From Serendipita indica DSM 11827 (taxonomy: Eukaryota > Basidiomycota > Agaricomycetes > Sebacinales > Serendipitaceae): a DNA stretch of 64,000 nucleotides. A program made the position numbers and the translations under genes. The notes below the pieces were generated by a model that was not told the DNA's origin, did no database searches, and worked only from the letters and a program-made list of their open reading frames with translations. Below are positions 12,201-23,024 of this stretch, one piece after another. The stretch spans positions 682,001 to 746,000 of the forward strand of contig CAJVGD010000014.1 in NCBI GenBank assembly GCA_910890315.1. The letters run 5' to 3'. Each line of letters begins with the position of its first letter. Positions within the stretch are counted from its first letter, which is position 1.

Positions 12201-12987
12201 CTCGCGAAAACCGTCTCAGTCCCTTCATACTGATCTGCTCAAATCAAGACTCCCGGGTCAGCGCCAATCCAGCAGCACATCGAAAGGAGATGACCTCATT
12301 CAGTTGAGTATCCTTGGTCGAAGTACAGACCGAACTCCTACCAGCTCAGTGAGCGGATAACTCTTGCGAGTATTTACCTATTGACGTCCTGCAAGCTGTT
12401 CTCGGGGCAGAATGAGAACAATGACAATGAATCTCCATTTGCTACGACAATCTCGACGACTCTATCGGACCTTGGACCCCCACCTTTCCTCTCACGTACA
12501 ATATCACCTCCAGTGTCCCCTCAACTATCTCCGAGGCGACCTATTCACTCCCCCCTTCATTCACCAGGCGTCAAGACCCCATCAGAGAGATCACCAGTCG
12601 CCCGTGCATTGCAACTTCAATCAAACGCCAAGATAGTGGACACAGAAATTAATTTTGATATCGAATGGGACCGACTTGGAGCTCAGACATCGACGACGTC
12701 ACGAGGGTGGTTTGAAGGGGAGATAGCAGCCATATTAGATATGCTACGCAAAAGACAGTCGCTTATTAAATTGACGACGATATTACACGACGGGACAGGT
12801 ACGCTTATTTGGTACGGAAGTCCATCAATCTGACTTGTTCACAGAGGCAAAGCTTCACGTTCGAGTCAATAATCAAACGGGCTTACTGCGCTTACGCCAA
12901 GAAGAAGATCAGTCAACACTTTGGTTGCTCAGATCGTCGGATTCAGCTTTGAGAGGGACAGTCAAAAGCGTCTTGCAAGAAAACTAG
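9287..12987 (+). CDS. Adaptor-protein complex large subunit (adaptin, AP-4 epsilon-like)
   Basis: AP-complex large subunits are ARM-repeat proteins of vesicle coats at the trans-Golgi network, endosomes or plasma membrane. Starting at MENVTYTSSGALSRQHYALV, the spliced product has the adaptin trunk pattern: REDLLLLLYCRNSS, TGYLFCSEIISPNHEAHLLI, INTVRKDLDSTFVPRILLAL, then VRCRALHAFRILGALDPEIL and LVLRAVDILGRIMPNF. The second half is a long Ser/Pro-rich hinge (SPRRPIHSPLHSPGVKTP), then a short folded ear-like end (EAKLHVRVNNQTGLLRLRQE) stopping at 12987. About a dozen small introns interrupt it. The trunk looks closest to epsilon adaptin, but gamma or alpha-like origin cannot be excluded by eye. 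It converges on the kinase-RhoGEF gene with only 49 bp between stops. Confidence 0.7.
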
Positions 12988-13036
12988 TGTACAGGACTAC
13001 ATGTGTTATATTTATCCTCTCCGAGATGACAGATAT

Positions 13037-16000
13037 TCAAATTCGCTGTAAAGACCACTGGTGTACTGAGAAAGTGTCCAATTCGTCGACATCAAACTGT
13101 CGAGAGCCAGCTTCTCCTCTCGCAGCTAGATGGAAATACCTTGATTCCGATCCAGTAGATATCTCCGGCTCGTGCGTTATGTAAAGTTCCTCGGCATCGA
13201 AGCGATCAACGAGCTTCCCGTTATGCACGAGTCGGGTCTCCAGAGTTGTTTTGCTGACAAGCAGAACGTATGGCGCAAGATAAAAGGCTTGGGTGACCTT
13301 GTTTGAGGTCCAATCAATGCATGCGCCCTGGACTGTACCTCCATCCTTGAGGAATACACCGAAATCTAGAATATGCTTAGAGATGGGAAGAACTCGAAAG
13401 AGTCGCTAACCTGAGTAGCATAGCAAGGTTATGTTGTTGTGTCGGATGATATTGATGGGCTTTGATGTTTGGCAGCGATGATAGGTCTGACTGGACGCTA
13501 GACCCTTGAATACCGGAAGAACAGTGGGATCTGACATCGACCAGCCTGACGCAAGCTGTCGATGCTCATCTGGTCGTTCCAAATTCACTTGAACAAAGCC
13601 GTCGGACCCCATGAGAACAATGCAGTCATCGAAGATGGCGCAGTCGTGAAGGATTTGTGCAACAGGTACCTCCGCCACCTGCTTGAACATGTTGCTCCAT
13701 GTTTGTTTGCCGCCAAAGAACGACGATCGTCTGCTCGTGCTGTCTAGTCCCACCACACCGCTGTCAAATATGCGAACTATTGATGACGTGTTCTGAAACG
13801 ACCATGAACCCAACACAGGAACGAGTTCGAGCACAACGTACATGGTTATGACCGACAGCAACAACAAGGAGTGGACGTCCTTTGTGCAATCGACAACGGA
13901 AGAAGATTACTGAACCTTTGGTGTCGACTTGGCGTGACGATACTTTAAATGCCGCGATATCTTCCAGCCGATAGGAGACAAGTGCCTGTGAAACGATGAG
14001 AAAATCCAGTCATATGACGAACGTTCGACCCACCTTTCCAACTAGGACCAAGAGTAATTGAAGTGAATGGACCACTGTGCAGTACCGGATGCTAACACCT
14101 TGAAGGAGTTGGCGGAGGCTGGATTCATGCCCAGCTCGTATCCATAAGCCATTGACTCTTGAACCTCCCACCACAGTGTAAATAACCCCATTCAAACCTG
14201 CAATGCTGTCAGCGGTTCATTCAAATGCACGAAGTAGCGTTCTCACTGAATTCAGCACTACAGGATGGGGAGAAGCTGACGCTCGCGACCAGCGCATGCT
14301 GAACGAACGCTGTCTAGATTTGTGTCAGTAATGGGTTTGCTCTGGACCCTCACAGGCCAACCTTCGGGAACCCATCTACAGAGCTCTCACGAGTCAATTT
14401 CGCGGCAGTCAAATGGCGCCTCCATTCCAACACCTCCAGCGTGGTGTGGCAAAGCAAAGTCAGCGTTTTCGCCGAACTTGTCTCTTCGAATTGGAGGGTT
14501 AATGGGGCCGCAATAACTTCTCCTTGTGGTGTATCTAGAAGGTAGAGATCGTGATAAGAGCTCGACTCGTCTAGATCCAAAATGGACAGGTTCTCCAAAG
14601 CGACGACTTCTTCCACTTGCAAGAAGGATAAGCCCCATCGCATTTGTGGCGTTGTGAGGATGACTGAGGCGTGTTAGGCCGGCTCAAATCAATAATGGTG
14701 CACGCACAGAAATTATCAAGAACGATCGCAAAGAGTTCGGTAAAACCAGATCCCTTCTCCTCTTGACTAGGAATGAGAACTTTTCCCTCGTGAATCAACT
14801 GACGGTGGGGATCATCGAGTCTCACGACCTAGACGAAGCTTGAGAATATAATCTACAGGGAAATGTGAACGCACCAGATCTTCCACTCCCTGCCATTGGA
14901 GCTGAGTAGCAAGCTGTCTGATTTCTGGACTACTTCCGCTGGCAGAAGACAAGTTATCGCAGACTTCTACGAGTTTGGTGATTGTTGAAATGCTCTCAAC
15001 AATGGGTTTGAGCTCCACATGATCATCTGGCGTCACATTCAGCAACAGGTGCAAGGCTTTGCTGAGTCTCCGTAGGTGCGTGATTGGAGCCCAAAGCAAA
15101 GACGCAATGTCATGGTCCATAATTGTTGGGCTCGAGATTGCCTAAGATGATCGTTAAAACGCCGCAGATTCGCGAAAAAAGAAATACTCACATGAACCAA
15201 GGGAAATATATCTGCACTGTGAGTTTCTAGCTCGCGTAGTGCATCACACAGCTGCGAAGAGTAGGTCGTGTAGGCATGTCCCCAGCTTGTAATGGTTTGG
15301 AAGACGACTTGGGGTACATCGGTCAATAAAGGATGGCTTTCAAGCTGATGTGCATGTAGGTGTTGCATGAGCTGCTGTTGGTGTTCTATGATAATGGCCA
15401 TGCTATCATATACTTTTTCCAAATCGGGCAGAACGAGTGCAGGGGACTGGACGATTCTTCGTAGCACGCCCTAGGATTAATCAGCCTTTGATAGGGAATC
15501 ATAGTGAACCGTTACCGAGTGGAAATCTTTCACTATGCGAAGGCAAGTCATTTGCGCCTCGATGAATTTGAAGATGACACTAAGGTGTGTGAGCTCGGCA
15601 ATTTCTTCAGAAAAGAGAGTACCTCTGCCGACTTTCCTCCATAAACGCCCGGGAATTCGTTCGTAGGACCAATTGTCGCCAATTATATACGACTTCGTCC
15701 CTACCCATCGCGCCTTGCCATTTGCTGAGCCTGGTCTTCATGAGAACTCCGACGAGTTCATCTTCCCTCAGCTTGAGGTCTAGTAGGGCTGCGCCCGACG
15801 CCTTTGGCTTTGCAAAGGCTATCAATTGCGAGAGCCGGACAAAAACAGTTTCGATCGACGCCAAAGGACTGCGAAGAAAGCGTTTCAGACGCATGTCGTC
15901 CTCTGAGCGCTGCATCCAGGCTCTGAAAGGGAAGTTGTTTTCCATTTCTTCGGTGAGTATATCCTCCACATTATAGATACCCTTTGCATAGTCTGGGTAA

Positions 16001-18823
16001 ATCATACAGAAGCAGTCGATTGTTCGGGTAAGAAGGGATATGACCGTAGGAACAAGGTCGGACGCAATCTCCTGCTCAGCAGACTTGAGTTCCCGAAGGA
16101 AATGTCCTCGCTGACCTCGAAGCTTGATGTAAGATCCCAGAACGCGAGTGAGGAAGTGATCAACTCGCTCGACGGGGATGACCGAAGGGTGTGCCATACG
16201 TATTCTTGAGCTGAGAACCGCATCATAAGTGTCTCTGAGCATACTTTCCTCGCCCTGTATTAAAGATTGTAGGATGGACATAGCAGCTTTCGGATCAAAT
16301 GATCCTTCGGTGCCAGATGTAGATTCAGTTGACGTCTTATCTGTACTGTTTCGCTTCCAGAACGAAAGCGAAGATAATCTTTGTCTACGCCTTGTGACAG
16401 GGGAACTTGGAGTAGAAGGCGGATCTGGATCCGGTGGAACTGGTGTTGCAGGAGTGATGGGTCGAGACCGGCGGTTCTGGTTCAACATGCTATCTAAACT
16501 GACCATTGACGAGTTTTCAGAGTTGAACATTGTCATGCTGCCAGTTTTTGGAGGTGATGGCTGGTCCTTCAGGTACAGTTCGGTTGGAACTGCGACAGGA
16601 GCCGATGATGACCGTGGTCGCGTCAAATCGGCTCGCGTCAGTGGTACATTGGGTCGCGAAGCTGGAAGTTCAGGCACCGAGTCGTGAATTTCAGCTTTCG
16701 CGAGGGTCGAATCGGTGGTAGACTTGCGCTTGTTTGATTTGCCCCGAGAGAGGGGAAGAGAAAGCTCGATAGCTGGGTGAACTTCCTTTTCGGCCACAAC
16801 GTAATTGATATCATGACTAGTCTCTGTAATGGGCGAGTCGATGAGAAGAGGTTCACTTGAAGCCTTGTCAGCGTCATTCGGCCACGTCGTCGGTGTAAGT
16901 GGTAACAAAGGAGTGTCGAAAGCGAGGAGAAGGCTCTGTGGTACAGGAGACCGGGCCTGCGAGGCATCTCGAATAGAGCGCATAGTCTCCGATATGGCCG
17001 TCATTGTGGGTCGCAAATTGGGGCGCTGGGTCCAGCATTCGTGCATTAACTCTAAGAGTTGTGGTTGCCAGTCATGGCGAACGTCTGATGCTCTTGGCTT
17101 GGATGGCAGCTCACCACGAACAATGGCAAGCATCACCGTTGGGCTGGTTTTGACGCGCCAGTACGGAACTTTACCGGTCATGAGCTCGTACACCGTCATT
17201 CCATAAGCTATTACTAATCAGTTTGACAACTCTCGTCAATTCGAATCAGCGTACCCCACACGTCGCTCCTTGGAGTAACCCCTTCCCATCTCTCTTTGTC
17301 TTCGGACGCTCTGGGTTTCTACAAAGAATATCAGCCGCGGTCTTTGACGCAATTCACACGAACCTCCGTTGTACCTGGACGATCACCCGCATCCTCTCCC
17401 GTCAGACTGACAGTGGACGGATGAGGCGAGGCACAGCTAGGTGGGTACTCGACTGGCTCCGAATGAAATAGTTCTGGAGCCATCCATCTCGTCGCACCAG
17501 CATTCGCTGTAGTCATCCCAACAGAAGTGTCGGTGGAAGCAGCTTCCATAATTTTGGATAAACCAAAGTCAGACAGCTGAGCTTGACCAGTACGAGAGAC
17601 TAGAATGTTTGCCTAGAGATATAAGCTCGATGAAATGCTATACACGTTCACATACCCCTCGCAAGTCACCATGGGTAATGGGTGGTTGACGTGTATGCAG
17701 ATACTCGAGACCATACGCAGCACCGACAAGAAGCTCGAGTGCGCCTGCGTCTGGGTTCGCTGCAAGGAAGGCAGATGCATTCCCATTGGGCATAAAGGGT
17801 GAGACCATTGCCAGTCCTTGCGAGGTGTTGCAGAGACCCCAGAATTGAAGTAAATGGGGATGCCGTAGTCCGTGCCACAGCTTGACTTCTCTTCTGAACA
17901 GCTGAGCCAAAATTAGAATGGCTTACCCCCCAAAGATAATACGTACCTTGTGCCGCTTAGTTGCTCCTGATCCACCTAAGATGCGCAGGATCTTGAGTGC
18001 GACCTTTTCCTGCCGAAGCCACTCCCCGGTATAGACGTCACTAAAGCCTGGAAGGAAATGTTCAACTCATCTACCAGAAAACAATGGTGGCACTTACCCC
18101 CTTTGGCAAATGGCTCTTCACTTATATCCGATATCTGAGCCGTGAGATCTGGTGCCTCAAGGGTTGCCTGAGAGTCTACCACTTGTAGGTGCATAAGCGC
18201 GGTGCGGATTTCGCCATACTCGTCGGAAGCCGGAGAGAGACAATCAAGTGCATTTTGGAGAAGAGCCATAGCCTTGTGTAGCGAAGTCGACGGAAGACAC
18301 TCCAGACGCTCGAGCCCGTCTGGACAGCGGAGTACGGCGAGAACGGCGAAGGGTGTGGATGATTTGCAGCTCTGACGGGCTCTCTTGTGGTACTAGTTCA
18401 GGTTAGACAACACCCTGCTTCCAAGCGCCGACCTACATCCTCGGGAATCGCGACATCGAACTCGGACATCCGTTGCTGAAGAAGTGCTAGAGTGTCGGGA
18501 ATTGCTTCGCACTGCATAAGGAGTTCTACTTGATCAAAATTCGCCCAGAGTTTGAGTGACTCGAAATATTCTGCAATGGTTCTGAGAGGCGGTCAGTGTC
18601 GCCAACTGGTGGTGTCCACACTTACCTGAGCCATTCTGTGTCACTTTCACGTTTCTCCCGGTTGCGTAAGATGATTTGAAGCAGTTCATCGCACACGGTC
18701 TGCAAGACCGGGTCACAACCATCGCTCGCGAGAGTTTGACCGACTCACTTGATGAATCGCCAGCCTCTGAACATTCTCTATCGCCTGAATATATTCCCCA
18801 TCGGCTACTGTCGTCGTTGACAT
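13037..18823 (-). CDS. Fused protein kinase - tandem DH (RhoGEF) - PH - CNH signalling protein
   Basis: Exons chain on the minus strand from MSTTTVADGEYIQAIENVQR (18823) to the stop at 13037, about 1,500 residues. Order: helical N-terminal region of about 220 residues. TKL-like kinase: glycine loop GFSDVYTGEW, VALKILR lysine, LRHPHLLQFWG, catalytic HGDLRGANILV, DFGLSKIM, RWMAPELF, so all catalytic residues are present. Ser/Pro-rich linker. A DH-like helical domain (ILQSLIQGEESMLRDTYDAV ... LKRFLRSPLASIETVFVRL). A second DH-like domain (LTHLSVIFKFIEAQMTCLRI ... ISSPTIMDHDIASLLWAPI). A PH domain (HEGKVLIPSQEEKGSGFTEL ... LEVLEWRRHLTAAK). A C-terminal CNH/citron domain (GLNGVIYTVVGGSRVNGLWI ... 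LCYS, FGVFLKDGG). DH-PH-CNH is the Rom2/Tus1-type Rho1 GEF layout of cell-wall-integrity signalling. The kinase fused in front is unusual. Exon borders in the CNH part are approximate. Confidence 0.8.
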
Positions 18824-19462
18824 ATTGTGAACTGCCGTCGCCGGCGAGAGAGTGGAAGGCGCCGACTTTTCCGCTAGAATCAGCTCAGGTATCCGGTACG
18901 CAGTCGGAATATGACAGGTCTAAATAATATTGTACACCGCAATTGATAATTTGGAGAGCTGTGGTGTAAGGACTAGTCTGGTGGGAGCCAAAAGACTAAT
19001 CAGCGCAAGTGGGCCGGCGGTTGAGAGAAGACACTCGGGGTTCGCATATGAACACATGATCCAAAGGATGTAGAGTATATTTACGCGCTGTTCAGACATT
19101 CTCAACTTGCACTAATAGCCATCTCGAATTCCACAACTTGAACCCGACCTCGACTCCGGACATACGAATCCTTGCTCTTGCCAACCCAAACCTGGCGTTT
19201 ATTTCAAGGCTTTTACGCCTCTCTATCCTGTCTTCACGTCGTGAAGTGTATCATATCAAGGTAGTTTGCCACTCAACGAACACTCATGAAAGTATCGCAC
19301 CCGATGCCAAAATGACACTATTTAATCCAGGCCCGTTCCATCTTTTACTCCAGCTCGAGCTTCGGGCGTCCTAGAAAGCAGGTTCAAGGTATACAGCCGA
19401 TCGCACGACGGACGGTCCTTGGTTGACCATAGGCAGAAGATAATCCAAAGTCTATAACCAAA
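18824..19462. other. Intergenic: divergent promoters of the kinase-RhoGEF and DNA ligase genes
   Basis: A 639-bp region between start codons pointing away from each other. I see no convincing coding exon. It should hold both promoters and 5' UTRs. Confidence 0.55.
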
Positions 19463-22400
19463 ATGAAGTCGGCAGCGAAACAAACCGACCTCAGTAGCAT
19501 GTGGACAAAGAAGAAATCCCAGCCCAAACAAGAGTCTAACGAGATGGACATAGAAAAGGAGGAGAAACCAATAGCAGGTGGTACTTTTTATAAATCTCAT
19601 TCTGATAACTGACAGTGCTCTAGGATCCAGCAAGACGAAGCGACAATCGCCTGCGTCTGATTCCGACGGTGAGAGCGACGTTACCTCCCAATGTTTTATT
19701 AAGCCGATGCACAGAAGACATGGAAGATGCGGTCGCTCGTCCCGCTACAAAGAAACGCCGCGTTGTTTCGTCCGACGAGGAAGACGAGATTCCGATCACT
19801 AAAGCCAGTACATCGAAAAAATCAACCGCAAAATCTAAAATTCCCGAGACCAAATCAAAGAAGGTCAAGGCAAAATTGCCAAAGGCTCCCAAGAGCGTCA
19901 GCAGCCGTGCCTCCTCAGTACCTGCCTCAGATGTGGATAATAGCGTGATCAACGAGGCGAGCAGTCCCGTAGCAGATGTGGATCCTGGAGAGGAGGAGCT
20001 TTCAGATGCACATTCAGAGGAGGCCGCAGTGGCTTCCAAGGCGTGAGTTGTTTGGCGACACTTTGTTCAACACTCACATTTACAGTGCTGAGCAACTTCT
20101 CAAGAATCAATTTACTGTCGACTTTAAAGGCGCATGGCCAGAGGGTGAACCGTGAGATTTGTTTGCGGTACCAAGTTCTCCGACTGACACTCTAAAGGGC
20201 GCCTTATGCCTTAATTACGCAAGCATTTTCTTTAATTGAAGGGACAACAAAACGAATTGAGAAGACTTCCTACCTTACCTCACTCTTATTCACCGTGATC
20301 AGCAGAAGTCGGCAGAAGGATGGAAGGGAACCTGATATTGACTCGGTGCTGCAGACCGTATACCTATGCATCAATCGGCTGAGCCCTGACTATATCGGGA
20401 TTGAGTTGGGAATAGGAGAAAGCTTGTTAATCAAGGCTATCAGCGAGTCAACGGGCCGTAGTGCACAAGTCATCAAGACAGAGCTCAAAAAGGAAGGGGA
20501 TCTGGGACTGGTGGCTATGGTAAGCCTTGTCGAAGACTGTGGCGCCACGTTGACCAACCGACAGAATTCCAAAGCCAGCCAGAAGACTATCTTCAAACCC
20601 AAGCCTTTGACGGTTCCTACAGTGTTTGCACGGCTGAAGGAGATTGCACTTACCAGCGGCGTCCAATCACAAGCAAAGAAAACGGGAATTATCACCAAAC
20701 TCCTCGCTGCATGCCAAACCACCATTGCCGGAAGCACTTCGTCCGAAGCCAAATTCATTATCCGCTCGTTGGAGGGAAAGTTGCGCATTGGCCTCGCTGA
20801 GCGCACAGTAATCGTGGCTCTGGCTCATGCTGCCGTGCTGGACGAGAAAGAGCGACGCAAGTTTGATTTCCTCCATTTCAAACCGTGATTCTGACATGAC
20901 TTAGTCAGCAAAAACTGGTCCAAAGAAAGGCTCTCGTCGAAACTGGAAGAAGCAACTGGAATTTTGAAGCAGGTATATAGGTAATATCCTTCCTCTGCCA
21001 GGTGACTATATCATTGCTGAACATTTATAGTGAGATTCCATCTTACGACCTCGTCATCCCAGCGTTACTCAAGTATGGAATATGGGACCTGCGAGCGCAT
21101 TGCAAACTCACTCCCGGTATTCCGCTAAAGCCCATGCTCGCAAAACCAACGAAAGCGATTGGCGAAGTCCTCGACAGATTTGAAGGAAAGAAGTTCACCT
21201 GCGAATACAAATATGATGGCGAACGTGCCCAAGTACATCGTTTGGAGGACGGTACAGTCGCAGTCTTTAGCCGAAACTCTGAGGACATGAGCAAGAAATA
21301 TCCAGACCTCATGGAGTCGCTGCCTCGAGTACGTGCTTTCAGATTCTGATTCACAGAATTCATAACGCTTTGCAGTGTATCAAGGATAATACAAAGTCGT
21401 TTGTATTCGATGCCGAGGCGGTGGCAATTGACAAGAATACGGGGAAGCTGATGCCGTTTCAAGAGTTGAGTAAACGCAAACGGAAGGACGTCAAGGTTGA
21501 AGATATTGCCGTGCGGGTCTGCCTCTTTGCATTCGACCTGCTCTACCTTAACGGAGAGGTACTTATAAAACCCTTATTTGAGCTTTTCTGAACCATTTCC
21601 AGCCTCTCTTGCACAAGTCTCTGGAGGAGCGACGAGCCCTGTTACGAGAGCATTTTGTGCCTGTGCCACTCGAGTTTGACTTTGCTAAGTCTTCAGATGG
21701 GGATACGACGGAGCAGATTCAAACTTTCCTCGAAGAGAGTGTCAAGGATGGTTGTGAGGGCTTGATGGTGAAAATGTTGCAATCCGATGAGAGCTTCTAC
21801 GAGCCCAGCCGTCGGTCCGTCAACTGGCTAAAGGTGAAATTTACCCGACTTCTTGAATTGGACCTGATGGCTACGCAGTTGAAAAAGGATTACCTCGCAG
21901 GAGTTGGCGACTCGCTCGACTTGGTAGTTGTCGGTGGATATCACGGCAAAGGCAAACGCACAGCGGTTTATGGTGCCTTTTTACTGGCTTGCTACGACGC
22001 GGACAACGAGGAGTGGCAAACAATTTGCAAGATAGGCACCGGCTTCTCTGATGAAGCTCTGCAAGAACACGCCAAAACTCTCAAGGAACTTGAGATCAGC
22101 GCACTCAGGGGTGATATCAAGGCAGGAGGTGCAAAGCCTGATGTGTGGTTCGAGCCGAAGGTCGTCTGGGAGGTGCTCGCAGCTGATCTCAGCTTGAGCC
22201 CAATTTACACTGCTGCACAAGGCTTGGTGAGTTGACTAGTTCAGCCTCAGCGTCTAGTATATTGATCTACTATCAGGTTGAACAGCGTGGCATCTCTTTA
22301 CGCTTCCCCCGCTTCATACGCGTGCGGGATGACAAGAGCGCAGACGATGCAACGGGCCCGGAGCAGGTGAGTTTATTTTGATTTCCTTATCGCCATTCAA

Positions 22401-22494
22401 CGAGATTCAGATCGCGGAAATGTACCAACGACAGGCGCTTGCTCAGAGCAAGGGTAAGAAAGGCAAGGGTGACGCGGATGACGATTTTTGGTAG
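19463..22494 (+). CDS. CDC9: DNA ligase I (ATP-dependent, replicative)
   Basis: It seals Okazaki-fragment nicks and acts in excision repair. The N-terminus [18 protein letters not shown] has a PIP-box-like QTDLSSMW for PCNA binding, then a disordered Lys/Ser/Glu-rich region. The DNA-binding domain ([40 protein letters not shown]) precedes the adenylation domain. The AMP-accepting lysine sits in [12 protein letters not shown], followed by [29 protein letters not shown] and EGLMVKML. The OB-fold holds [20 protein letters not shown] and [12 protein letters not shown]. The protein ends in the typical acidic-aromatic DDDFW. At least eight short introns are read. The product looks complete and functional. 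Confidence 0.96.
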
Positions 22495-23024
22495 TCGAGT
22501 TGGTTCATTATGCACGATTACGATTCCCTCCTTCTTGAACGACAGCCTCTGTGATGCAAAAATTCACTTTTCGGTCAGACCAACGTAGAAAAGACTGGAT
22601 TGAGAGTAGCAACAAGAGTCAAAACTAGTCAAAGCACCTAGAATATCAATTGGGTTAGTACGACTGACAGACACACGATCTTTTAACTTGGGAGGGACGA
22701 GTCAGATCCGAAAGATGGTTAACTTTGAAGGCAGCATCGAGAAAATTTCGCTAGCCATTCAAGGGATGCAATATGCATCATTCCGAGAAGATGTCATTGC
22801 ACTTACAGAATTTCGACGCTCATCGCTTCGAATAAGGCGCGGTCCAGGTTTGGGACAAACAAACTCAGAGGGCACGCAAATTGTGGATGTAGTATAATAA
22901 ACAGACAAAAGTCACAATGGAGCTTCAAGAATAGGATACAATAATCTCTGGCTGCATCCGAGGAGAGTCATAGGCTAAAGCCATCAGTTAAAAAGCAATA
23001 TAATAGAATTCAATGACCATGTCA
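22495..23024. other. Intergenic between convergent DNA ligase and SNF2 genes
   Basis: A 530-bp stretch between two stop codons. It is AT-rich in its second half and should hold both 3' UTRs. A 69-codon open frame at 22688-22897 has no supporting features. Confidence 0.5.

Noticed and set aside
22688-22897. Small open frame between DNA ligase and SNF2 genes
   Set aside because: It is 69 codons in a 3' UTR-like region, with no recognisable feature, signal peptide or splice partner.
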